From Cunninghamella blakesleeana (Eukaryota > Mucoromycota > Mucoromycetes > Mucorales > Cunninghamellaceae): 64,000 bases of DNA. Under the pieces are notes generated by a model that saw only the letters and a program-made list of their open reading frames with translations, was not told the origin of the DNA and ran no database searches. Below are positions 1-10,200 of the stretch, one piece after another (the stretch's first letter is position 1; every line of letters starts with the position of its first letter). The translations under genes were made by a program, and so were the position numbers. The DNA lies in contig JAFCIZ010000002.1 of the NCBI GenBank assembly GCA_017871115.1, forward strand, positions 1,881,501-1,945,500. The letters run 5' to 3'.

Positions 1-288
1 TCAGTACGCGGAAGAGGGAGATAAAAATGATTTTTATTTCTGATCCAATTCAACTTATATATATATACTGTCGTCGGCATTTAAATATTCAGAAATAGTT
101 TAAAATAAATAAAACCGAATAAAATAAAAGTTAAAATAATAAAATATAAATATAAAATAAAATTTATAATAAATAATATAATAAATAATATAATAAAAAA
201 ATAAAAAAGAGTTGGAGGGTCGAAAACGAGAAGAAATCATATTAAAGAAATTTCATAGAGATTCCCTCACTCTAAGAGTCACAAGCGA
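1..288. other. AT-rich upstream flank of tRNA-Gly
   Basis: No open reading frame or RNA gene is visible. The stretch from about 100 to 210 is nearly pure A/T. A moderately mixed segment (about 210-288) directly precedes the tRNA and would be its 5' flank. Confidence 0.5.
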
Positions 289-359
289 GCATCAATGGTT
301 AAGTGGTATAATCTTCGCCTGCCACGCGAAGGGCCGGGGTTCGATTCCCCGTTGATGCA
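289..359 (+). tRNA. tRNA-Gly (anticodon GCC)
   Basis: The full cloverleaf can be drawn. A perfect 7-bp acceptor stem pairs 289-295 with 352-358, followed by discriminator A359. The D arm carries the GTGGTAT loop. The anticodon stem pairs 314-318 with 326-330 around a 7-nt loop, with anticodon GCC at 321-323. The T arm has stem 335-339/347-351 and loop TTCGATT. The CCA is not encoded and there is no intron, as expected for a nuclear tRNA gene. A run of six T at 363-368 is a suitable RNA polymerase III terminator. Confidence 0.96.
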
Positions 360-362
360 TTC

Positions 363-368
363 TTTTTT
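363..368 (+). terminator. RNA polymerase III T-run terminator
   Basis: Six consecutive T residues lie 4 nt after the tRNA 3' end, the standard pol III termination signal. Confidence 0.75.
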
Positions 369-1012
369 GTCATGCATTTTCGGATAAATAATTAACCTAT
401 GGGCGGGTGTGTTTTGTCAGTTCGAATATTTTGACTTTTAACCCTTTGTTGTGTGTGTTTTTGGTAAAAGTTATTTTTGTTAAAATAAAAATAAAATAAA
501 GTGCTTAAGAAAAAAATTCAAAAATATATGCTGTTGTGTAAATTTTTGGTTGTTTGAAAAATAGAATTTCCTTTTATAGTTTTGGAAAGTAGATAGTTTT
601 ATAGTTTAGTTTAGTTGTCAGTGAGCACCAGTATCTTGTTTTATAAGTAGATACAACTTAGTTTAGATTGATAGTTTAAAATAAAAATAAAATAATAAAA
701 TAAAATAAAATAAATTATATAATTGGATAAAGATCAACAATTATATAGACAAAATAATAAAATTAAAATAAAATAAATATAATATCGGATAAAGATCAAC
801 GATTATTATAATAATATAATATAAAATAATATTGGATAATAATCAACAATATTAATATAAAGTAAATATAATCTTTAGCTAAAAAGATGAGTTAATAGAC
901 TTATTTGTTATAATATAAGTTCTTTTATTTAAAATTAACTAATTATTAACTGATTTTTCAAAAATAAAATAAAATGGTTGAGTATTTATATAAAAAATAA
1001 AAATAAGGTTAT

Positions 1013-1043
1013 CATTTTCTTCTCTTCTCAAGAGAAGAAAATG
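1013..1043. repeat. Perfect 14-bp inverted repeat (hairpin)
   Basis: Arms 1013-1026 and 1030-1043 are perfectly complementary around a 3-nt CTC loop. A weaker CTTCTC/GAGAAG pair follows near 1053-1068. It lies inside the repeat cluster and belongs to no gene. Confidence 0.85.
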
Positions 1044-1822
1044 TTAACAAATTCTTCTCCTGAGAAGAGAGAAAAAAGATAAAATGTCAATTTTCTTTCT
1101 AAATAAGAGAGAAAAAGATAGAACCATTTAAAAAATAATAAATAATAATAATAATAGTAATAAATAAATATAAAAATATAAATAAAAATAATAAATAATA
1201 AAACTTCGATTAATTATTAACTAATTTGTGAGATACTCGAGTCTCACCCACTTCATAACAATGCTGTTGTGTGGGTTTTGGTAAGAGTTATTTTTGTTAA
1301 AATAAAATAAGAGAGTTTGTATTTATATTAATTATAAATAAGATAATTCCAGTGAGCACCAGTTCTTGTTTTATAAGTAGAACGACTTAATATAATATAA
1401 AAGAAAAAAAAAATAAAAGATAAAATAAAATAAAATATTTAAAAAAATTCAAAAGTATATGCAAATGAATTTAAAAGTCAGGGAGTAGATTATTATATAA
1501 AAAGAGTAATAATCAAATAAAGTAATAATAAAATTAAAAATAAAATATAAAAGTTTATATATGTTATATATAAATAAAAAAAGATTTCACTTAAGAAATA
1601 AAATATATCTGTTATAGTAATAAAATGATTTCAATTAAGAAACTAATATAAAGTTAAAGTAAAATAAAAATTAAAATTGGTTTGGACAGATAAAATATTT
1701 ATTATATAAAATATTATTTAAAAATTTGACAAAGTAAAAAAAAACAAAAGAGAAAGAGAAATATTCTTTCCTATTTATATTAAAACAAAAAATAAATTCT
1801 TTAGGGAGAGAAAGAGGAAAAA

Positions 1823-1900
1823 GGTTATAGGAATTTGGTTGTAGAACTTTGGTTGTAGGAATTAAGTTGTAGGAATTAGGTTGTAGAACTTTGGTTGTGG
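1823..1900. repeat. 14-bp minisatellite, about 5.6 units
   Basis: Consecutive 14-mers starting at 1823, 1837, 1851, 1865 and 1879 plus a partial unit at 1893 follow the consensus GGTTGTAGGAATTA / GGTTGTAGAACTTT with few mismatches. The strict 14-bp period is seen directly. The minus-strand reading frame through it is repetitive (42 bp = 14 codons) and I do not regard it as a gene. Confidence 0.9.
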
Positions 1901-3261
1901 AAAAAAATAATTTAATCACCGCCAACATCATCCGCTTGGACGACAATGCAAATGAATTTTAAAGTCAGAGAGGAGGTTATTGTATAAAAAGAGTAATAAT
2001 CTAATAAGATAATAGAATGTATAAAAAAATATAATGATATAAAATATCAGATAAAATAAAATATACTTGTTATAATAAAATAAAATAAAATAAAAATATT
2101 TCACTTAAGAAATATATGTAAAGTTAAAAAAAATTAAAAAACTTTTTAAACATTGGTAGGATCATTGTCCTGCACGACAGTAGATGCAACTTAGTTTAGA
2201 TCAATAGTTTAAAATAAAATAAAATAATAAAATAAAATAAATATAATTTTTAGCTAAAAAGATGAGTTAATAGACTTATTTGTTATAATATAAGCGATTT
2301 ATTAAAAAGTAACTTAAGTATTAACTGATTTTTTTAAAAAATTGTAAAGAAATTCGCTCTATTTTATATAAAAAATATAAATTTAACACAGATAGTTAGG
2401 CGTCTATAAAGACTATAATACGAAAAGGAGTGAATATAGGCTAGATAAAATATAAAATATAAGGTTAATATATATGTATGAACTTTTATATATAAATATA
2501 TTAAAAGTTTATTTTTAGGACTATTTAAGTATGGTAAGTTTAACCATACCATAATTTATCAAATTAAGATATTATAAAAGTTAAGAAAAACAAAGAAAGT
2601 ATTGTGAAACTTTTGAGCGACTCTTATTCAAATGTTCAAAATAAGCGTTATATTTATACTTTTTAGTGGATTAGTGACAATAGGCTTAATTTATATATTA
2701 TATAGTATGAAATAGAATTATAGTGTTATCTAGTAAAGGTAAATGCGAATTAGAATGGAGTTTAAAGTATGTATTTGGTAATGGATCTGCGGGATTAGAA
2801 GATTTAAAGTCATGACATAGAATAAACTAATAGAAATGTTTGATTTCATATCCGGTACACAGTAGTGATTTTATAATAAATATCATGTAAATACAACAAC
2901 AATATTTAAAAATAAATTCAAAAGTATGCAAATGAATTTAAAGTCAGATAGTAGATAATTATACAAAAAAAGTAATAATCAGATCAAATAAAATAAAAGG
3001 ATATGCATCTGTGGATGTGAACTTGGCCACCAGTAGCATTAAACCAGGCCCAAAAGAGGAAAGAATAAAGAAAAAGGAAAAAAGAAAAAAAGAGCATTGT
3101 TGTTGACACTCGTTTTATAGGTAATGTTATGTGGATTTTCGGTAAAGATTTAATTTTTTGGAATGGGAAATAAGTATTATAAATTATATTTGGAGTATAC
3201 GATAAAGTTCCAATAAGTACCAGTTCCTGTTTTATAAGTAGATTGACTTAATATGAAAAAT

Positions 3262-3320
3262 AAAATAAATAAAATAAATAAAATAAATAAAATAAATAAA
3301 ATAAATAAAATAAATAAAAT
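3262..3320. repeat. 9-bp tandem repeat (AAAATAAAT)n
   Basis: Six uninterrupted copies of the 9-mer AAAATAAAT run from 3262 to 3315, with a partial seventh. Confidence 0.9.
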
Positions 3321-3776
3321 ATAATAAAATATAATAAAATTTAAAAAAATAAAAAAAGAGATAAAGCAAAAAATATAAATATAATACAAGTAGGATTAAA
3401 GTAAAAGTTTAATGATCGCCAAGTAAAATAGTAGTAAAAGTTCAAAATAATTCAAGTCAGTATCGTATAATAATATATAATTGAATAAGTATAATATAAT
3501 AAAATAATGTAAAATAAATATAAAATAAAATAGTCTGATACGATACCATATATACAAAACTCAAAAAAAGTTTATAAATATACATCGAATTACATTTTAA
3601 GCTATGTATCATAAATAATCCAAAAAATAATTAATTATTCAAATTATATGAATCATATTAAATTTTATTTAAATTGTGAAAGATATATATATATGTTTTC
3701 ATTGCATAGGATATTGTTATACTTTTATAATAATTATGTAGTTATTTTATTAACCTATAGTAATAAATAATACACC

Positions 3777-4019
3777 TTAATATTTCCAATTTTCTTTTGC
3801 TCTAATTTGTTGATTTTTTAATAGTTTCATCCCTTCAGGTGTCTTCTTCATGATTTCTTCAGCCTCTTTTGAATTTAATACGTGTATGAATGATTCATCT
3901 TCATTTAAGCTTAAACCAGAAGTTTCTCTAACACCATTTAGTTTTGTTAATAAAGTAATAAAGCTTATTGCGAAATCTTCGTCTGCACCGATAAACTTTG
4001 TTGGAACATCTTCGAACAT
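3777..4019 (-). CDS. Small hypothetical protein, 80 aa
   Basis: An ATG at 4019 opens an 80-codon frame ending at 3777. The product is mildly acidic in its first two thirds and ends in a basic, lysine-rich tail (..RAKENWKY). Composition is protein-like rather than the usual AT-frame F/I/K/N noise, and local GC is higher than in the flanks. The same frame stays open upstream to about 4160 without another ATG, but that part looks like non-coding AT-rich sequence; an upstream exon is possible. I do not recognise a family. It lies downstream of isocitrate lyase on the same strand, with 375 nt between the two stop codons. It could instead be the last exon of a decayed gene from the adjacent repeat region. 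Confidence 0.35.
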   Translation of the reverse strand: MFEDVPTKFIGADEDFAISFITLLTKLNGVRETSGLSLNEDESFIHVLNSKEAEEIMKKTPEGMKLLKNQQIRAKENWKY

Positions 4020-4394
4020 ATTGTAAAAATTAATTAAATAATAGACTTTTTTAAAAGAGAAAAAGTTCAATTTATAAGCTTTAAGAAAATAAACTGAGCA
4101 CCAATCTGAGTTTACATGAATTAAATTAATCCGGTTATTGGATTTTGTTTTATCTTTCACAAATAAAAAATAAAGAAATAATATTGTAACAAAACAAGAT
4201 AGTCTTTTATTATTACTATAATCTTCTTTTTTTTTTTTTTTACAACCATAGAATAATGTTCTTTTTTTTTTTTTAGTTTTGTAAATAAAAGTGATATTTT
4301 CTTAATGAAAAATAAATAAAATGGAATATAAAAAGTTAATAATGATAATATTAAGATAATGATTATATATATATAAAATGTAATGACTTTATGA

Positions 4395-6552
4395 TTATTT
4401 GAATTGATCTTCTGTAACACCAGCACCCATAGCTGCGGTGGCGGCTACGCCACCTGTAACAACTTTCATAAGTTCGTCAACATAAGAAGCACCAGACCAT
4501 TTTTGATGTTGCAAAACATCTACATTGTGTTCCCGTTCTTTTCTTTGCACATTAGAAACATATCCAAGCATACCGGTTTCTTTAAAGCTTCTTGCAAAGG
4601 TAGCTATTGAAATATAATAAAAAAAATAATGATTTTTAATATATCCTTTCACTTTCATTTTTTTTTCCCTTTTTTATATATATATATACTTACAAGTAGC
4701 TAAAGCATTAGCATGAAGACCACCTAAAGTAATGAATTGCCAAGCAAAGCCAAATTCTCCCAACTTGAATACGAATGATCTCATATCATTATCATTTAAT
4801 CCAGCAGCGTCCCTGAGATTAAAAAAAAAAACGAATATGAAATAAGTAATTGATATGTATATTGTTATTATTAACTATATTTTATTTTATTTTATTTTAT
4901 TACCAGTTAAAGGAGGGAGACAAGTTATAACATAACAATGATTTAGGAGAGGCAGCAAGGACACCTTTAGCAAATTGTTCAGCTTGAGATAAAATAGGTT
5001 TTTTAGTTTCCATCCATAACATATCAGCATAAGGAGCGAAAGCAATAGAACGAGAAATAGCAGCTTCAGTACCACCTTCATAACGGTAGAAACCTTCACG
5101 AACACGAGGTAAATCCCAGTCCCAAAAGATATCGACACCATAAGAAGATTTAGCAATTTCTCTAGCATCATAGTTGGATTTGAAACGAATTTGTTCTAAA
5201 TAAGCATTGGCTTGATTAGATTTACCTTGGCGACGTAATTCATCAGCAACGGCAGTACCATAACGTTTTAATCCAGCTTTAGCTACCCAATCAGATTCAA
5301 TTTTTGCAAGAGCTTCACCATTAGTACCTTTACGTTCAGCTTCAGCCATTACAGCAGCAAGTGGTCTTAAAGATGGGTTGGTAGCACCAACAATGAATTC
5401 ATGATCACGTTCGTCAATATTGCTACTTAATAAAGTGGCAGCTTCAGCATCGGTACGAGCGACTACAATGTTTTCTACACCCATAATATCGTATTGAACA
5501 CGAATAGCAACTAAACGATTTATATGTTCAGCAATAGGGACTAATACTTTACCAGCCATATGGCCACATTTTTTAGTACTAGGAGATTGATCTTCAACTA
5601 ATTTTTATTAAAAATAAAAATAAAATAAACATAAAAGGGAATCAATTATAAATATATACATATTTATTTTATTTAAGGATGTTAAAAATAAAAAGGCGCT
5701 TTTATTTCTAGATTTTTATTTATTATTTATTGTAATAAAAATTACTTACCATGCATGCCGGCAGCACCACGTTCAACCATCATTTTAGCTAACTTCATAA
5801 CAGCTGTAACACCACCATGCTAAAATAAACAATTTTATAAAAATATAAATAAATAAATAAATAAATAAGCAAAACAAATAAGAATATGTATTTGCAGTAT
5901 ATTTTAAAACAAATATATAAATATAAATAATAAAAAAAGTACTTACACCAGTATCACCATCAGCAATAATAGGATTAAGATAATCAACCTTTGGAGTTTT
6001 AGCACGTTCTTGAGGCGACATGCGTAAACGGTCTTCACGTTGTTTACGATCATGGAAGAGTTGAGCTTTGAAAAGATGATCAACCTTGTTAGGGACAGTA
6101 TCCATAGGGTAATCAGCAAGATCGGGTCCAGGTTCATTACTAGTAGAAGCAGTAGAAGAGCATTGCCATCCAGATACATAAACAGTATCAATACCAGCAC
6201 TTGCCATTTGAGTTACCTGTAAAAAAAATATTAATGAATACCATTTTTTTTATCTTTTTTTTTTATTATTTTTTCGTTAACAAATGATCTTTAATATATA
6301 TTTACTTACTTGAACAGGATCAAGCGCACCAAAAGTATGACTAGTTTTACCAGTTCTTTTATTTTCTTGAAGGATCTTCCATAATTTTTTAGCTAAAGCA
6401 TCAGATCTATAGACAGTAGGGAATTCACCACGTTTACTAACAATTTGTTCAGCAGTATAAGGACGATGAACAATATCAAAACGAGAAGATTTCCACCATC
6501 TTTTAACTTCTTCAACTTCTTGACGGAATTGGATTTCTTCTTGATCAGCCAT
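4395..6552 (-). CDS. Isocitrate lyase (glyoxylate cycle)
   Basis: It cleaves isocitrate to glyoxylate and succinate, letting the fungus grow on acetate or fatty acids. Six exons join in frame to 534 aa: 6552-6310, 6216-5947, 5819-5750, 5597-4904, 4812-4694, 4603-4395. All five introns are GT-AG. The catalytic signature KKCGH is present (K203-K204-C205-G206-H207, C205 being the active-site cysteine). Other family hallmarks are the WWxxxRF segment near the N terminus, GDTGHGG around residue 170 and NLSPSFNW. Length matches fungal enzymes (about 530-550). The protein ends in EDQFK, so no classical C-terminal peroxisomal SKL-type signal is visible. The start was chosen as the first ATG, which begins the conserved N-terminal helix. 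Confidence 0.97.
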
Positions 6553-7260
6553 TGTTTTAATTTTTAATAAATTCTAAATATATAAAGAGAGATAGATATA
6601 TATAAGTGAAATAAATGAAAAAGAAATGTGATTTTTTTTGATCCCTTTTTATAAAAAAACCTCGCTGACTTTTAAAGTCTTTTTTAATGCGCCAAGTAAA
6701 TAGGGTTTACTTTTTTTTATATATATCTTGTTCCCCTTTCATCTTTTATATCTATTTTACTCCCTTTTATATTATCCCCCTTATACTTCTTCATTATCTT
6801 AAAATTTTAATTTTTTTTCGGTAAGCTTACCCCTGAAAAGAAAAGTATGTATTCTTTTGATAAAAAATTACCTTAATAAAGTCAAAAACCATAGTAGGAG
6901 AGAGAGAAACATAGCCCAAGACTTTTAATTACTAATAACCAAGAATATATATTAGTTTGCAAGTATGTTTTCCGAGGAATAAGAATATTTGTATAAATTT
7001 ATGTATATTATATTATATTTACCTTTTTTTATATGTATATACAAGTTAACACCATCTGATATCACTTGATATTATATTATTTCACTCTTTTTTATAAGGA
7101 AAATACATTTTCCATTTTCCATATTTATCCATATTCATATGATATCACTATATATTATTTATTAATTATTGTTTTATATATATATATATATATATATATG
7201 CTATAGTTATTGTTATTATTGTTGTAATAATAATGCTAATTGCATGATGTTGATAATAAT
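6553..7260. promoter_or_regulatory. Isocitrate lyase promoter and CYM1 downstream region
   Basis: No gene is visible in this 708-nt gap. It should hold the isocitrate lyase promoter (right of 6552) and the CYM1 3' end. Two perfect palindromes stand out upstream of isocitrate lyase: GACTTT-T-AAAGTC at 6667-6679 and GGTAAGCTTACC at 6820-6831. Either could be a dimeric factor site; no known motif is claimed. A (TA)n tract lies near 7175-7200. Confidence 0.4.
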
Positions 7261-10200
7261 TTATATATTTATATTCCATTTCCCGATTAATTCCTTTGCG
7301 GATTTTTCATTACCAAGAATTGTTGTATTGTATTGTTGATTAAGATAAATGTTTGCCACATGTTGAATATCATTCTGAGTCACTTTTAATAATTGTTCCC
7401 GACGACTAAATTAAATTATTATTAAATATAAATAATGTAAGCATCATTAATATCTTGATCATTAGTTTTATTTTTGATCCTATTTTACTTTTATATATTT
7501 TTATTATGTTTTTTAAAAATATACTAACATTTGTCGCATATGATCCGAGACACCGTGGATAAATTGAAACATCCCTTCAGAAGAAACATTAACCGGTGCA
7601 TCGATTTGTTTAAATATAGATAATTTAGCTTCTGTCATATCTTGGTCCGTGAATTTTTGTTTTTGAACCCAATCTACTGCATGATTATAAGTATCAACGG
7701 TAGTCATTAATTTAGGATCACGGTAAGAATAAAATGTAAAAATCCCATTTAAACCACTATAAGTTGCACCGCCACCATAAGCACCATTCTTTTCACGTAT
7801 TTCTCGATGTAAGTAATGACTTGTTAATAAGGCTGACAACACCTGAAGCTTTGCACTGTCAGGATGTGTATATTGAACTCCGCGTAACGATTTTGCAGAA
7901 AAGTTAACAGATGATTGTATTGGATAGAATGTATTTTTGAATGATGGATTAAATGAGTATACCTATAAAAATATATAGCAAAAAGTAAAAAAGGAAAGGA
8001 AGAAAAAGCGGTTAGAATTAACATCCTTTTTTTCTTTTTCTATTTTATTTTATATTACATCAGTTAATGGGTTGTTAGATGCTGCATGTTTTGGTAATCT
8101 ATTAATTAAAGTAGAAAGATGGCTAATATTTTCATTCATAGCTTCTTCCCCGCATGTAATTGCTACACGCATAGATGACTGATGAATGATTAAAGTTGCT
8201 AAATATTTGAGTTTTTCCACAACGTCTGAGAGATTTGTTAAAGTATTCAATTTGTTCAAAAATTTAATTTGTGATAACCCAGTTAATATTTCATTACTAG
8301 CTGAAGCGGGTGTAATAGTTGAGGATGAGTAGGTGCTTGCATATGCATGTCCAGAGTTAATGATAGAGTTATTGAGATAGCTTGTTTTCTATAAATATTT
8401 ATAAAAAACAAATCAAATAAGTAAAGTATGTACTTACATTTTTTTATGTTCCTTTTTTTTATAAATAAATAAATAAATAAATAAATAAAGGCAATTATGT
8501 TTAACAATGTTTACACTTTTAATTAACGTCTTAAGCTTGTTAATGTTATCAAAGTTAGTTTCTTGAATTAATTGTGACATTAGATTATACATCTTGCCAA
8601 TATTATTATCTAAACAGTTTCCGGTAATCATGACACTTTCTTCCAAACTATCCAAGTCTATATTTGTAAACAGATAAACAAATAATCATATCAGTATGTC
8701 TGTGCTGCATATATTAGCATAGATTTTCGATTTGTTTTGTATACAATACAATTCCTATTACTTTATTTATTTGCTTGTTTGTTTGTTTACCTGAATGATT
8801 GGTTGAGGTGTTTGAGGAGATGCTAAAACTACCTGTATAAAGTCGAATCTGATCATCTAGATCGGCCATACTATGAGATTTTGTGCCCAAGTTTTTAAGA
8901 GCCTAGTACATATTGATGGTAAAATAATAATAATAATAATATTAATAAAAATAAAAATAATAATATTGATCGATAAACAACTGTATTGTATAATAATAAT
9001 AATAGTATAATAAAATAAAATAAAATAAAATAAAATAAAAAAAGTACTTACTCCACAAAACAAAGGTACATACTGTTTGATTTCATCTGTAAGCTGAGGT
9101 AAAGTAAATATCGCTTTTACATAAGTAATTCCATTTGTAGAAGTGTTACGCCATTGTACAGGGGCTCCTAATCCAATATGATCTAATTCTATTTTTTGCT
9201 GTTTTAAAGAGATATCATTCAGCTGGAGAGTAGGTAAACAGGACACATCGTCTACTTCTTTTCTACTTTGTTTCTTTGTTAATAATTGCCCTTGATCTAA
9301 AATGTGTTGTTTTTCTTCTAAAGTTAAAGGTGCTAATTTGGCTGATAATCGATGCGTCTCCTCATTATGAAGTTTAGCTGTATAATATACATCAGGCTGC
9401 ATAATAAATGTCAATACATGTTTGTTTCCAAGTAAATATTTGTCAATTAGTGATTCAAAAATAGGTGCATGCTGAAGTTCATTTCGTAATCGGTTAACAT
9501 GCTATACATATATAAACATATATATATATATATATATATATACAAACACGCACACATACAAACACATACAAACACACACACATATATATATGTATGTATA
9601 AATAGATTAAAATTAAAGTTAACATTTTAAGATTTTGATTTTGATTTTGATTTTGATTTTTTTTCTTTTTTCTTTTTGAGGCTCTATCGCAAGGGGGATC
9701 CTATTACCTTATTTATTCTTAGTAAATCAATAGGGTCTGCACCATTATTCCAGCCAGGTGTAATGCCATGCATAAGTGTCAATCCAAATCTTGCCGTTTT
9801 CTGAAAAAAGGAAAATAAAATAAAATAAAATAAGGGGAGTTAATGATGTTTTTCAAACCTTGAAATAAGGATGATAATATGCCTCCGTTTTTTTTTACTA
9901 TAGTCTCCCTTTTTTTTAATTTTTAATTTATATCTTTCTTGGATAGTTTACATGCTTTGATCCCAATTCCATTTGATGTAAAGCAGCTTCAATTCTTTCT
10001 TTCCCAAAACCGTTTTTTTTTACTTGATCTAAAACTTCATGTATACGGCTTTCTACCTATTATTAAAAATATAAAGTAATAATAGAATATAAATAAACAA
10101 ATAGATATAGACATAAATATATAATATTTAAATTATAGCTTATCATAAAATTATTATTATTTTTTTACCTGATCTACTTCATTAGAATTAACGCCTTGTA

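Larger units (their letters stand above)
402..3400. repeat. Cluster of diverged, mutually similar repeat units
   Basis: This stretch has no convincing gene but repeats itself in scrambled, diverged copies. A block built on GAGCACCAGT..CTTGTTTTATAAGTAG occurs at 621-650, 1352-1380 and (as AAGTACCAGTTCCTG..) 3213-3240. The first two are each preceded by a TGTTGTGTG..TTTTGGTAA..TTATTTTTGTTAAAATAAA block (about 446-500, 1262-1310), with a weaker version near 3098-3160. A block starting GCAAATGAATTT and running through TAATAATC occurs at 1461-1520, 1948-2010 and 2928-2985. A third block, TAGCTAAAAAGATGAGTTAA onward, occurs near 875-920 and 2250-2295, with matching upstream sequence (650-690 versus 2172-2210). 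Copies differ by substitutions and by an insertion carrying GGATAAAGATCAAC units (724-850). Decayed LTR or other transposon remnants next to a tRNA gene are the simplest reading, but no reverse transcriptase, integrase or clean termini are visible. Confidence 0.7.

Noticed and set aside
1671..1946. Minus-strand open frame with a TTKVLQPNSYNL repeat
   Set aside because: The repeat is simply the translation of the 14-bp minisatellite; the rest is F/Y/N-rich frame noise and there are no flanking signals.
4020..4160. Upstream extension of the small ORF at 3777
   Set aside because: There is no ATG; composition turns AT-driven (F, K, Y, N) and looks like intron or spacer.
7505..7560. CYM1 exon 17 reading on to ..MLVYF-stop
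   Set aside because: The GTTAGT donor inside this sequence, joined to 7405, keeps the frame into [10 protein letters not shown] and the expected C terminus.
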